The notes under the pieces are model-generated. The model made no database searches. It saw only the letters and a list, made by a program, of their open reading frames with translations, and was not told the origin of the DNA. A program made the translations under genes and the position numbers. Shown piece after piece: positions 36,251 to 47,820 of a stretch of 64,000 bases of DNA. Source of the stretch: Monodelphis domestica (Eukaryota; Chordata; Mammalia; Didelphimorphia; Didelphidae); assembly GCF_027887165.1 (NCBI RefSeq), contig NC_077232.1, positions 11,303,757 to 11,367,756 of the forward strand, given 5' to 3'. The first letter of the stretch is position 1. Every line of letters starts with the position of its first letter.

Positions 36251-36652
36251 ATCATTTGACGAGCGTTAATTTAGTGCCAGGTGTGCTGCTGGGCCCTGGG
36301 GAGGCCAAGCCCTGGAGGAGGAGAGGGCTGGGGAAAGGCAGGCTCATGGTGTGGTCAGCCTCTGTGGTCCCCCAGGCTGAGGGACTGGCTAAGCCTGCTG
36401 GGGCATGCCGCATGGAGGGCCCTGCTCTCCTCCGCAGAGCCAGCTAGTCGTTAACAAGAAGAGCCCCACTGACGGCGCTTTCAGGCTGACAAAGCCCTTT
36501 GGGGGGGTTCATTCAGCCCAGGTAGGCTGCTCACTACGTGGCCAGGAGGGGCCACCTGATTCCCTGTGGAAACAGAACTGGGCGTGCATCAGAGTGAGGA
36601 TGACGAAGGGCTAGAAGCGTTTGGGTGGGAAGATGGGGGATCGTGGCTGGGA

Positions 36653-37205
36653 GAGGGAAAGAGAGGGAGGGAGGGAAGGAGAGAAAGGAGAGAAAGGGAG
36701 GCTGGGAAAGAGAAAGAAAGGGAGACAGAGGGGAAGGAGGGGAGAGATGGAGGGAAAAAGAAGGGAAGAGAGAGAGGGGAGAGATAAAGGGAAGGAAAGA
36801 GAGATGGAGGGAGGGAGAGAAAGAAGAGAAAGGGAGGCTGGGAAAGAGAAAGAAAGAGGGAGACAGAGGGGAAGGAGGGGAGAGATGGAGAGAAAAAGAA
36901 GGGAAGAGAGAGAGGGGAGAGATAAAGGGAAGGAAAGAGAGATGGAGGGAGGGAGAGAAAGAAGAGAAAGAAAGAGGAAGGAGAGAGACAGGAGAAAGGG
37001 AGGAGAAGAGAGGGAGAGAGAGAGGGAAAAAGAGGGAGAGAGAGGAAAAGGGGGAAGAGAGAAAGAAGAAGAGAGAGAGGGAGAGAGAGAGAAAAAGAGA
37101 GAAAGAGGGAGAGACTGAGAAGGAGAAAGAGGGAGAGAGAAAGAGAGACAAAGGGAGGGAGGGAGGGACAGAGAGAGACAGAGAGAGACAGAGAGAGAGA
37201 GAAAG
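36653..37205 (+). repeat. GGGA/GAAA/GAGA purine array with 136-bp duplication
   Basis: About 550 bp of almost pure purine. The marker GCTGGGAAAGAGAAAGAAAG occurs at 36701 and again at 36837, so a 136-bp unit is tandemly doubled. The long charged open frames are artefacts. Confidence 0.95.
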
Positions 37206-39084
37206 AGGCAGGCCTTGGCCCTTTATGTCCCCTCTGGGCCCAGGCTGTTGCTTCTGTCTGTTGCGCCTCTTTTCTTGCTCTCAGGCAGACATGTTGGAGG
37301 CGGCTCTATCTTTGTGATCTTTGAAGAGTTTGAAGGACGAGCTGCCAGAGATCCAAACCTGACTTTGCCAGCACAAGATGGCCCCAGTGGCTGAAATGCT
37401 GCCCCGCACCAAGGGACCGAGCCTCCTTGTGGTGACGGGACCCTGAGAAGTGCACCTGGGGAGGCACACGCTTTCTCGGGAGGGAAGCTTGAGCCCACTC
37501 TCCCCCAGAAGATTTCCCGGTTTGGGGGATGTTCCTGGGCTTCCCTTCCTGCTTTTTCCCTTTGCAAAAGCAACTGACTTTAACTGACTAACTAGAGAGC
37601 GGGGCGCACATCGCCAGGCCGGCCTATAATAAAGGGGAGTCAGTATCAAACACGGGAGAGAACACACTCGGTTGGGGGCTCAAGCCGCTGGCACTAGAGA
37701 AACCCTCGTGACTCCTGAAGGAGCTGTGGGGAGCTGCCCTCTGGGCACAACTCTTGGGCACCAGTGGGACCTGGGATGAGGACCTCCAGGGTCCATAAAG
37801 ATGTCAGCTGGAAGTGAGGGTGCTCTTGCCCTCAGGGTGCTTACATTCCCCTGGAGGGAAACAGCCTGTGTCCCAGGAAGTAAACAGGCCACATACCAAA
37901 TCAGTTGGGGGGGGGGGCACTAACAATTGGGGAAACAGAAAACAGCCTCTTGAAAGAGCTTCAGATGAGCCTTGAAGGGAGCCGGGGGTCCAAGCAGGAA
38001 GGGGAAGGCATCTGAGGCACAGAGCGCCTGCACTTCTTTAGGAGGGTCCTGAGTGAGGGGCCAGAAATCTTCAGGGTAGGAGCACTGAGGAGGACTTGGA
38101 TCCTTGTTTCTGAATGGACCGTGAATGGTCCCTGTGCTAAAAGGGAAAGACCACTGGTGTGGAGGCCAGAAGACGTGGGCTTGTTCACTTTCTATTTCCG
38201 TTCAGTTTCCTCGGCTGTAAAATCTAGTGGGGTCTAAGGCCCCGTCGATCCTATGGCACTATCTTGTCTGGCTTCTGCTGGCTTTCTCTTGCCATTCCTA
38301 ACTGTCTCTGGGCCTCAGAGAAGCTGAATCTTTTAACTCTGCCCGGAACGCTCCAGGGCCTGGCCGCCCAGCCTCACTCCCTTCCCAAAGCACAGATGTC
38401 CCATCCTTTGGGTACATGGATGATGACGATGCTACACTCCTCTGCCCCCGAGAGAAAATGAGCGCAGAGTGAGGGAGGTGGGGGCTAAGCTCCATCCTAG
38501 TTCTTGGATTCTGGGGTCTTGGGCTCTGGAAACCACTGACTCCTGCCAGGCCAGAGCGGAGGGAGTTAACGTGGGCCTCCAGATGGCCGATGGCCCGTGC
38601 TGCCAAGTGTTCTCCCTCCCACTCTCGGTGGTCTGACTCCTCAGCCAGCTGCTGCTCCAGGGGCCCAGGCAGGGGTGGAGGTGGGACGCCAGGAGCCTGC
38701 TTATGGCCTGTTGACAGTGGGTGGATGTGTTGGATGAAGTAACCAGTCAGACCTGTCCCTACGGTGACAAGGAGGCAGGATCAGGAGGGCCGGGGGCTAG
38801 TCTGAAGCCACCCCAAGCCCCCATTGTGGCCCCAGGCAGTATAGACTGAAGGGAGATAAGAGGTAGGAGGGCAAAGGGCCCCAAGATGTGGAATGCAATT
38901 ACTGGAGGGTTGATTTCTGGGCCAGGTCACAGGTTTATGTGGGGCACCTCCCTCCCCAGTAGGGGAAGGCATAGATTGTCCAGGAAAGCAGCCTGTCACC
39001 AGCGTGACCCCTGAGAGCCCAAAGGGGACAGGAAGGTCGGAGAGAGCACGAGTGAAGGGACGCAGGTGAAACTGGTCTCCAGAA
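37206..39084. other. Intergenic, no gene seen
   Basis: Unique-looking GC-moderate sequence with one MIR piece (38138-38265) and a G-run at 37908. Confidence 0.4.
38138..38265 (+). repeat. MIR-type SINE fragment
   Basis: CAGTTTCCTCGGCTGTAAAA and GATCCTATGGCAC 3' part. Confidence 0.75.
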
Positions 39085-39310
39085 CTGGGGTGCTGGTTCT
39101 GCGGCCGGCTAGCTCTGGGACCTTGACCAAGGAAATGCCTCTGGCCTTCGATGCCTCCAGTGTTATGAGAGATTTGGAGTAAATGTTGTCTTTAAGGGTT
39201 CTCCCAGCTCCGCTATGCTGTATTCTTAGGTTAATTCTAGTTCTGACACTCTATGCCCTATGGGCCCTCCAGTTTCCGACATTTTATGCCCTAAAGTCCA
39301 TCCTGGCTCT
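39085..39310 (+). repeat. MIR-type SINE with reiterated 3' monomers
   Basis: MIR-like core (CTAGCTCTGGGACCTTGACC) followed by three or four degenerate copies of a unit of about 30 bp, ...CCAGYTCTGACAYTYTATGCCCTA. Compare the 94-bp minisatellite at 54705. Confidence 0.65.
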
Positions 39311-39509
39311 GACATTGTCCTAAGACAGCCCCATAAAAATGGTAAATCTCCCCAGTCTTTAATTGCAGAAATCTAAGAACCAGATATGGATTTGGCATGC
39401 GAGGATCTTCATTCTGATGACTTACACAAGGCTTTGGACCCCATAACAAGGAAATATTGAGCCAAAGGCAGGTCTCTGGCTGGGCAGCTCTTTGACTAAG
39501 GTGCTCTAT

Positions 39510-39730
39510 CTCCAGTTCAGCTGGTGTGGCAGTTCTGACCACTCTCAATAACATCCTGTGGCTCCCTATTACCTCCATGATCAAATGGAAAAGCCGGATG
39601 GCTCTGAGAGCACGTACGGACAGACTCCTCATCTCTCTGCAGCCTTCCTCCACTTGATTTGGTCACCTGGGGTAGGGCATCATTTCCTCTCCAGCATCTC
39701 TGCTTCTGGGTCCTTGGCAGCTGCTGTCAC
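39510..39730 (+). repeat. L2 LINE fragment
   Basis: ACATCCTGTGGCTCCCTATT and ATGATCAAATGGAAAAGCCG, the L2 ORF2 end region. Confidence 0.6.
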
Positions 39731-40087
39731 CCCTTGTGAAACACAATGGTTCCTGAACCAGGTAAACCACCCACTCTCTGCTCAATGACCACACTGGCTT
39801 CCTTTCCCATCACCGTGCTCCAGACAGGGGTCAGAGGTACCCCCAGGTCCAGTGGCATGAGGAGGGGAGGGGAGTGGAACTTGAGATTCCTCACACTCAA
39901 ACTATAGCCCAGCAGGGCTGGGGATAAGCTGTGTCACCAGGGCAGCCAGAGAGTCGAGGGAGGGTCCTGTCTGTAGTCCCAGGGGTGGCTTACTGGGGAG
40001 AACAATCCCCACTTCCCTTGGTATTTTACCAGTTGACAACAAAATGGAGACCTCCCCCCTCTTGACATTCTATTCCCATATTATAAA

Positions 40088-40350
40088 TCCTATCGTGTGG
40101 TCGTTTCAGTCATTTCTAACACTTTTCTGTGACCCCTTTGGGGGTTTTCTTGGTAAAGATATAGTACTGGTTTACCATTTCCTTTTCCAGCTCATTTGAC
40201 AGATGAGGAAACTAAGGCAAATGGGGGAAGTGACTTGCCCAGAGAGAGTCACACAGCAAGGAAGTGTCTGAGCCCAGATCTGAACCCAGGAAGATGTCTT
40301 CCCACCTTCAGGTTCCACTCTATCCATTGTACCACTTAGTTTCCCCATGC
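40088..40350 (-). repeat. Mar1-type (BovB-tailed) SINE
   Basis: Antisense: GTTTCAGTCATTTCTAACAC, TTTACCATTTCCTTTTCCAG, GATGAGGAAACTAAGGCAAA and CTATCCATTGTACCACTTAG. Confidence 0.92.
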
Positions 40351-40904
40351 CACAAATACTTGGATCCAAAAGAGTGGTGCTAATGGTGGAATTCTAGGCA
40401 TGGTAGGCTGGTGGGGAGAGATTTCCCTCTCTTGGGCTGTTGGATGAAGTCTTCACATCCTCCCCTGAAGACCTCTGTCTAGTCTCAAATATTCTGTATG
40501 GGGAACAGGGTATTTATGATGTGAAGAACATTCTCCCAAGAATCAGGTATTAGCAAGACCCCGATTGGGCGCCAACAGGGGAGACGACGGCTCCGAGGCC
40601 AGAAATCCCCAAAGGGTGGAGGTTCTGACCTGGTCCTGTGAGGCCTATGAATCACCCCTCTGCCAGGAAGTTCAGGCTTCCACCTAACCTGTCTCGCTTT
40701 ATTGTCTTTTTGGACACAGGTTGGGGAGGAGCAAATACACACCCCAAGAAGAGGAAGCTGGAGAGCTCTGCTCAGGGTTAGTCAGCTTGGGTTGGGAAGA
40801 AGCCCTGAGGCCAGGGCTCAATGACCAGGAAGGGGATGTAAGCTTGACTCACTCCTGGGTTTCTGGGGGGTTCAGGTGTGGTCTCTGAGTTTGGCCTCTC
40901 ACAT

Positions 40905-41072
40905 TCATCTTTCTTTTTATTTTTATTTTAAACTCTTACCATCTATCTGTCTTAGAATCAGCGCTGAAGAGTGGTCAGGGCTAGGCGATGAGAGTAAAGC
41001 AACTTGCCCAGCATCATCCAGCTAGGAAGTATCTGAGGTCAGATTGGAACTCAGGACCCCTTATTGAAGTCC
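40905..41072 (-). repeat. WSINE1/SINE1-type SINE
   Basis: T-rich tail, CTTACCATCTATCTGTCTTA and AGCTAGGAAGTATCTGAGGT; diverged. Confidence 0.85.
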
Positions 41073-41179
41073 TACTGGAAGGAGGAGTTTCAAGAGCAGT
41101 GACAGGAAGTCAACTTTTCCCGGGGCATTTGGGGGCTCTGTGCACTGGGGAAGGGATTGTCTAGATTGGGAAATTGAGA

Positions 41180-41330
41180 GTTTTGGAAACTAGAGCTGGA
41201 ATCCCAGTTCTGTCATGGTGTGTCACTTGGTCTCTGAGCCTCATTTCCCTCATCTCTAAATGAAGGAGCTGGACTCGGGGGGCTCTGGGGTCTCTTCTAG
41301 CTCTAAACTGCTCCTGCTGGGACCCCGGGA
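41180..41330 (+). repeat. MIR-type SINE
   Basis: CACTTGGTCTCTGAGCCTCA, TTTCCCTCATCTCTAAATGA and CTTCTAGCTCTAAACTGC. Confidence 0.78.
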
Positions 41331-42149
41331 AAGGGATTTGTCAGGAGTCCAGACTGTAGGAAGCTGGGCTGTGAGGGACACCTTTGGGCTTATTCAGAAT
41401 CTGAGTGAGCAGAATGAGGCAAGCCAGGGCAGGCTGCATCTTCTCCTTGGGGGAAGGGAGGCAGGAGGGTGAAAACCTGAGCCTATCTGGGAGCAGGCCA
41501 AGGACTGGGGGGCTTTGCCATTCCCTTATAAGAGGCTTCCTACTTTTCAACAGCCCAGCTCTTACTCAACCTCCCAATCACTAGCAAACCAGCCCCTTGT
41601 CCCACTGCACCGAAGCTCTCCATCTTAGACAAGAAAAGACTCTTCTTCCCGCCAGCTCTTGGACTGATGGAGAGGAGCGAGTGGGTCCTGGAAGGGCGAT
41701 GAGTTCCTGGCCCAGATTTGAGATCATTCCAAGACTTTGTAGGACTCTGGGAGAACGTCTGTCTCTTCCGGGTGCCGGCCCAGCCATCAGCACGTAGGCA
41801 GTGCCTGCTGGGTGGCAGGTGATGAATCAATGCTCTCTCCGTTCACCGAGCCATCGTCCCCTGTGACTGGCTCACTCGAGGGACTAGAGCGTGGCTTCAC
41901 GAGACAGACCAAGGACGTGGGTCTGGCCTCAGACTGGTCCCACGCAGAGACGTGACAAGAAGCCATCATCCTCGTGACAAGAAGCCATCATCCTCGTCTC
42001 ACCGTGGCAGATGATGAGTCACCAGGGGCCTTGGACACGGTCACCGGAGAAGAGGAAGCTAAGAAGAGCGTCCAAGTGTGTGGCAGGTCCATTCCCACTG
42101 CTGGGAACGTTCATCCCACTTTCTAAGCTTTCTAATGAGAGGTCGGCGT

Positions 42150-42310
42150 GCCATAGACCACAGGCCAGAAGGGACCTCAGACTTCACAGCCCATCTAGCC
42201 TTGCCCCATTTTACAGAGGAGGGAAATGAATCCTAAAGAGGGATAAGATTTGCTTGAATTATCGAGTAGCAAAGGTGGGATTTGAATCCAGGTCACCAGA
42301 CTCTAAATCT
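42150..42310 (-). repeat. MIR-type SINE
   Basis: CCCATTTTACAGAGGAGGGA and GGTGGGATTTGAATCCAGGT. Confidence 0.82.
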
Positions 42311-42524
42311 TGCCGGGGCTTCTCTTGTAGCCCCCTGGTCCTTTCGGCTGTGGGATCTACAATGTCCCTCTGAAGCACCTTACTAGAGGAGGGGCCCCCC
42401 AGAGTACTTAGCTGGAATCCGAAAAGCTGGTTCACACCCCACCTCTGACAATATGTGGGACTGGGGATGAGTCCTCTGGATCTTTGGTGGAATGGGAGTT
42501 TGGCCCAGACATGAGCATCCATTC

Positions 42525-42700
42525 ACTGACCAAGCTCTTTAAAGCCCCTCCAGTGTGCCAAGGACTAGAGTCCCCAAGATGGACACCAAAGAGCCCCTGC
42601 CTGTGAGGCTTAAGTTCCACTGGAGATGGAGAAGAGCAATGACAAAAAAAGAAGAGCGCTCACAGAATGAATATGGCAGGTAGGGCACCAGGGACAGAGG
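42525..42700 (+). repeat. L2 LINE fragment
   Basis: CCAGTGTGCCAAGGACTAGA, GATGGACACCAAAGAGCCCC and AGTTCCACTGGAGATGGAGA. Confidence 0.6.
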
Positions 42701-42764
42701 GTGCCAGTGACCAGGGAGCTATGACAGGCCTGGGGGGAGGAGGCAAGGAGAAGCAATGCCTGTA

Positions 42765-42900
42765 CTGGGATCTCGAGATCATCTAGGCCACACTACTCAT
42801 AAGTAAATCAAGGCTCAGGAAGGTTGACTTGCCCAAGGTCACACAGGGAGTATCAGAATCGGGATTTGAACCAAGGTCCTCTAACTCTAGAACCACAAAC
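42765..42900 (-). repeat. MIR-type SINE
   Basis: AAGTAAATCAAGGCTCAGGA, CTTGCCCAAGGTCACACAGG and GGGATTTGAACCAAGGTCCT. Confidence 0.85.
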
Positions 42901-43039
42901 TAAAAGTTGACCAGGAGAATCCTGGAAAGGTAGTCGGGAGCCAAGTGGTCAAGGGCTTCCAATGACAAGCCAGGGGCCCAGTTTATCCTGGAGGTAAGAG
43001 AGAGCCATTGGGGAGTCCCACAATCAGACCTGTGCTTTC

Positions 43040-43235
43040 TCTTGGACTTGCAGAAATGAAAACGCTGGTGGGGGCTCATGAGTTTATGTCGCCGTTTTTA
43101 TGATCAGATTATTAAACTGTGAAGCCCCCTTTAGATCATCTAGATTTAAAACTACTTTAATGACGTGGTCAGTGATTGACGTCTAATGACTGAGATCATC
43201 ATAAAACTATAAATTAAAAATAAGCCCAGAGCCGA
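43040..43235. promoter_or_regulatory. Candidate cis-regulatory island
   Basis: About 200 bp of non-repetitive AT-rich sequence between repeats. It has two TGACGT CRE half-sites (43161-43166 and 43177-43182) 16 bp apart, several TAAT/ATTA cores and a perfect MEF2 consensus TTAAAAATAA (43214-43223). Function is inferred from motif density only. Confidence 0.35.
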
Positions 43236-43493
43236 GGTTCTTTGCAGGGGCGCCACTTGTGCCAGGAGGTGCTGTGGCACACATTAATGAATGAAGGTGC
43301 TGCCTCTCCAGGGGCCAGACGTATTGACTCTAGTTCTTGGATTGTTTTGGGGTATGGCGAGGCACAACTTGGATCTAGCTCTGGGAGTAGGCAGGCTTCC
43401 TTGAAATCTGGGGACCAAGCGTTTGGCCCAAGTTCCTGGAGTGACAGCCTAGCCAATAAATTCATACTCTAACCAGCCCATTACAGAGGAGGC

Positions 43494-43650
43494 AGCTGCA
43501 GCTCCTTGGCTCAGTGGGTGGAGCTCTGGGCCTGAAGGGAGAAGGTCTTGAGTTCGAATCTGACCTCAGACACTTCCAAGCCTTTAAGCCCAGCTGCCTA
43601 GCCTTTCCTCCCCGTCCTCTTAGAATTACAGAAGGTAAAGGTTGAAAACA
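43494..43650 (+). repeat. WSINE1/SINE1-type SINE, diverged
   Basis: CAGCTCCTTGGCTCAGTGGG, GAGTTCGAATCTGACCTCAG and TAGAATTACAGAAGGTAAAG. The intact B-box-like GAGTTCGAATC reflects its tRNA origin; it is not a tRNA gene. Confidence 0.85.
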
Positions 43651-44099
43651 AATAGAATGTCTTGAGATTGGAGGATCCAAGATGCTGCTGACACCCATTA
43701 AAGGGAATGCCCAGGTGACCTAGAAGCCCAAGAGATTCCTCAAAGTTATCCCAGGTCCCTTTAACAACACAAGCCCTAGAGGCAGGGAAAGGAGGCCCCG
43801 AGGCCTTGGCTCCTCCACTTCCTGGAACTCCAGTAACAAGACAACCTGGCCTAGTAAAGGAAAACATAGTCTCGAGTTGGTTCTGGGCCCCACCAAGGGA
43901 GAAGAGAACTTCCAGGGCCAGGAACCTGGCTCCCCCCACCCCGATGGGCCCGTGAAGCTGGAGTCCACTCTTCCTAGACGCTGAGTGGTTATGCAAAGGG
44001 ACGCTCGCCCCTCTCAGTTGGGGAGCCCCAGCCCTGGCCCTTGCTCCACCGTCTCTAGGCAGGACCTCTCTGTAAGGCCAACTGGTGTTCCCTGGTTCC

Positions 44100-44330
44100 T
44101 TCCATCACTAAAGCACCTGTTAGAGTCCCACACTGGGGCAAGCCCTGTGCTGAATGCTGGGGATTCCCGCTGTGTGGGAGCCCCAGTTTAATGCCAATAA
44201 GGACGTCCACATGAGTCATTTCCAGCATAAATGGGAGGAAACCAAGAGGGGAAGGGCTTCCCATGGAAGGGAGGCTTTTAGCGGATACGTGAAGGAAGGC
44301 AGGAGATGGAGCTGAAGAAGGACAGCGTTT
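44100..44330 (+). repeat. L2 LINE fragment
   Basis: CACTGGGGCAAGCCCTGTGC, TGAATGCTGGGGATTC and a GGGAAGGGCTTCCCATGGAA stretch typical of the L2 3' region. Confidence 0.65.
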
Positions 44331-44564
44331 GCAGGTGGGGGCTAGCCAGAGAGAATGGCCAGTCTGGGGCTGGAATGTGTTCTGGAGGCCGGCATCACTA
44401 GAACCCAGTGCACTGGGGGCAGCGGGGAGAGGAAGACTAGAAGGGCCATTAGTGGACACCTAAAAAAGTCCAACTGCCCAGGAACGCCAAGGAGAGGAGT
44501 TCTCTGGGCACCCACTGGCTAGTTCAATGGGAACCCTGGAGCACCCTCTGAAGAGAGTTCAGAC

Positions 44565-44840
44565 AAACATTCTCTGTCTTCAAAGAGCCTCCCTACTAAT
44601 GGGGGAGACAACACAAATATCTAGATGCGTGGAGTAGAATGAATAAATCAATAAATCATCCTAAAGGGGGGTTCTAGCTGCTGGGGGCAGGGAGGCCTGG
44701 GAAAGATGTCTCACAGAAGGTAGGATCTGAACTCAGTCTGGAAGACAGTAGGGGAAACTAAGAGCCAGAGATGAGGAGGCAGGGCTTTCCAGGCAGGGGT
44801 TGGGGGGCAGCTGGAGCAGAGGCTGGAGATGGAGAGCCCC
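44565..44840 (+). repeat. L2 LINE fragment
   Basis: CTTCAAAGAGCCTCCCTACT, AATGGGGGAGACAACACAAA and GGTAGGATCTGAACTCAGTC. Confidence 0.7.
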
Positions 44841-45529
44841 CTGGATTGTCGATTTTGGAGAGGGGGATTTAGGGTGAGAAACCTGGAGAGGTAAGGAGGG
44901 GCCCCAGATCTAGCTCCATGGGAAAGGAATCCCTGCCAGCCAGGATGCTGGTTACCTGGGCAACCTTCCCTGTAGAGGCTGAGCTGGTTTCCCCTAGGTT
45001 TTGTGTTTCCATGGTTTCAGGAGGAGAGGCTCAAGATCTGGGCCTCCTGTGAGCCCTTAGAGGTCTCCAGACCCAGCAATTCAAACCTCAACTGTCTTTC
45101 ACACAAGACAAAAGCAGCAGCCCCTGCCCAGTGTGTCTGCTGCCTTCCGGCCTGTATGCATCGGGATATATGGTGCCAACAGGACAGCTGTGGCTGCTGA
45201 ATCCATGGCAACGTCTCAGGAGCTTGTTCCTCCCCCTCCCCTTGGCCCACCTCGGGGTCAGTTCTGGGCCCAGACTACCCAGGAGGGCTGCTGGAGAGTG
45301 GCCAGAAGAGTCTTCTGCTGAGCCTTGTCAGGTGTCTCCTTGTGACTTTTGCTCAGAAGTTCTAGTTCCAGAATCAGGAAGGAACTGACCAGCATCCCCC
45401 TGGAAGGGAAGTGAAAGTGCATTGGGAAATTTGTCTGAGGACCACATCTGCCTCTTCTCCCACATTCTCCCCAAATGCTGCAACGTCCAGCCCTTCTCAT
45501 ACTCACTTCCTGCCTGACAGTCCCCTCTT

Positions 45530-45606
45530 TTTACAGATGAGGAAGCTGAAGCCCAGAGAAGTGATTTTCTCAGATTGCCCGGGTCACTGGGAGCGGGATA
45601 GTGATT
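45530..45606 (-). repeat. MIR SINE fragment split by L1
   Basis: TTTTTACAGATGAGGAAGCT and following MIR core. It resumes after the L1 at 46346-46375 (CTGACTCTAAATTCAGTG). Confidence 0.75.
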
Positions 45607-45620
45607 GGAACTCACTTCTT

Positions 45621-46331
45621 TTTTTCTTTCTTTCTTTTTACAAATTATTTATTTAATTAATTTAGAATATTTTCCCATGGTTACATGATTCATCTTCTTT
45701 CCCTCCAATCCTCCCTTCCCCTCCCATAGCCAAACAGCAATTCCACTGGGTTTTACATGTGTCATTGATCAAGACCTATTTCCATATTATTATTTGCAAT
45801 AGAGCAATCACTTAGAGTCTAACTCCCCAATCATATTCCCATTGAACCATGTGATCAAGCAGTTGTTTTTCTTCTGTGTTTCTGCTCCCATAGTTCTTCC
45901 TCTGGATGTGGATACATTCTTTCTTACAAGTCCCTCAGGATTGTCCTGGGTCATTGCATTGTGACTAGTAAAGAAGTCAGTTACATTTGATTGTACCACA
46001 ATGTATCAGTCTCTGTGTACAATGTTTTCCTAGTTCTGCTCCTTTCACTCTGCATCAGTTCATGCAAGTCTTTCTAGTTCACATGGAATTCCTCTAGTTC
46101 ATTACTCCTGTGAGCACAATAGTATTCCATCACCAAGAGACACCACAATTTCTTCAGCCATTCCCCAATTGAAGGACATCCCCTCATTTTCCAATTTTTT
46201 GCCACCACAAAGAGCACAGCTATAAATATCCTTGTACATGTCTTTTTCCTTATTATCTCTTTGGGGTACAAACCCAGCAGTGCTATGGCTGGATCAAAGG
46301 GCAGGCAGGCTTTTAAAGCTCTTTGGGCATA
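45621..46331 (-). mobile_element. 5'-truncated L1, 3' end
   Basis: T-rich start on the + strand (tail), 3' UTR, then the ORF2 C-terminus (DPAIALLGLYPKEIIRKKTC, 46074-46310). A perfect 14-bp duplication GGAACTCACTTCTT flanks it at 45607-45620 and 46332-46345. The target was an antisense MIR. Confidence 0.93.
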
Positions 46332-46449
46332 GGAACTCACTTCTTCTGACTCTAAATTCAGTGTTCACTCCAGTGCCTTTGGGGTCCAAAAGTATGTCCA
46401 AATGTATGGCCAGTCCTCTCTCTTAATTATTGGTTAATACTTTAGCAAA

Positions 46450-46645
46450 GCTGCTCTAGCTAAGTGGCTCAATGGCCAGGCCTAGAAATGGGAGGTCCTG
46501 AGTTCAAATCTGACCTCAGACACTGCCTCATTGTGTGACCCTGGGCAAGTCACTTAACCCCCATTGCCTAACCCTGAGCTCTCTTCTGCCTTGGAACCAG
46601 TACTCAGTATTGATCCAAGATGTAAGAGGTTAAATTAAAAAACCT
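46450..46645 (+). repeat. WSINE1/SINE1-type SINE
   Basis: CTAGCTAAGTGGCTCAATGG, GTGTGACCCTGGGCAAGTCA and CCAGTACTCAGTATTGATCC. Confidence 0.92.
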
Positions 46646-47694
46646 TAATGAGGCTTAGCTGACAGTCAGTGGAAAGCAAGTCTGGGGCAGAGGAAGTAGA
46701 TGAGGGTGGATCTGGATGGGAGAAGATAGGGCTCCCCAGAACTCTGTGATGGGAACAGGGACACTTCCTGGGTTCCTCCCAGCACTGAGGACATGATTTC
46801 TGTTTCCATCAACATGGATACAGATGTCAATTCATCCAGACTTTCTCATCATGCCTATGTTCCCCCACTAATTCTCCAGAGAGGTTCTGCTGCCCCTCAG
46901 GAAGTCTTCTTCTGTCCCTAAGTGAATTCCGTGGCTACCAAGGCAACTCTCTGGCTGTCCACAAGCCAGACCTCCTTGCAGGAGGTGGTCTATGGTAGGG
47001 GCGACATCTACCCCACCCAAGTTAGGCCAGTGTTTCATTATAAGGCAATGGAGCCATCCTTGAGGTCCAGGGCATTAAGTATGGCACAGGGAGGAGCCTC
47101 CTGGTCACCACAGGGTAAAAGGCCAGTGTGGGAGGACACGAGAGATCCTCAAGCTTCTCACATTCCTCTGAACTGCCCGCCATTAAGTCAATCTCCTCCT
47201 GATCAACGCATGACGGTCTCATTGGGATTGTCTCATTTCATTCTAATCCTGAGCCTGAACCACGGGACCGGCATGAGTCAGGCCTTGCCTGGAACAATGT
47301 CCTGGATTTCCTGATGATGGAGAGCTGAAAATATGGGTGGCCTGGGCCTTCGAAGAGGTTCTATTTGCACAGCCCTCTTGGGCCCTGAAGGCAGGCCTCT
47401 CCTCAGAACGCTGCACCTCCAGGGCACCAAGAGGGTGCCCACAGCATTTCTCCATCCCTTTGGCTAAGCCCAAGACAAACAATGGGTGGAAGACTCCCTC
47501 CTTCATCGAGAAATACCAGAAAGGTGAGGCTTCAGCCCCTGGAGCCACTGAAGAGGAAGAGGAGGATGAGGATGAGGAGGCCCTCCAGCAGGAAGTCCAG
47601 CATGCACGGCATGCACGGGTGAAGAAAGGGAGCTGGCTGACTCCCCTGGGCAGGGCCTGGGTGGGTGAAGAACATGAATGAAGTCATGAAACAT
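46646..47694. other. Intergenic; one acidic open frame of unknown status
   Basis: An open frame at 47337-47681 (114 codons, + strand) includes TNNGWKTPSFIEKYQKGE and an EEEEEDEDEE run, with CAGAAAGGTGAGG resembling a splice donor at 47517-47529. I do not recognise a family; it could be an exon, a gene relic or chance. Confidence 0.2.
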
Positions 47695-47820
47695 TCAATG
47701 CTAACTGACATTTATAGGGCAGACATGATCTCATTTGAGCCTCACAACAACCCTGTGAGGGAGGAATTATGGGGTTATTATCCCCAACTCACAGACAGAG
47801 CCAGAACTGGGAATTCCAGC
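47695..47820 (-). repeat. MIR-type SINE fragment
   Basis: GAGCCTCACAACAACCCTGT and GGGTTATTATCCCCAACTCA. Confidence 0.8.

Noticed and set aside
36534-37317. Charged Arg/Glu/Lys/Gly open frames of 165-230 codons
   Set aside because: Translation of a purine repeat with a 136-bp duplication; no family features.
43489-43600. tRNA-like B box (GAGTTCGAATC)
   Set aside because: Part of a tRNA-derived SINE; no cloverleaf with paired acceptor ends.
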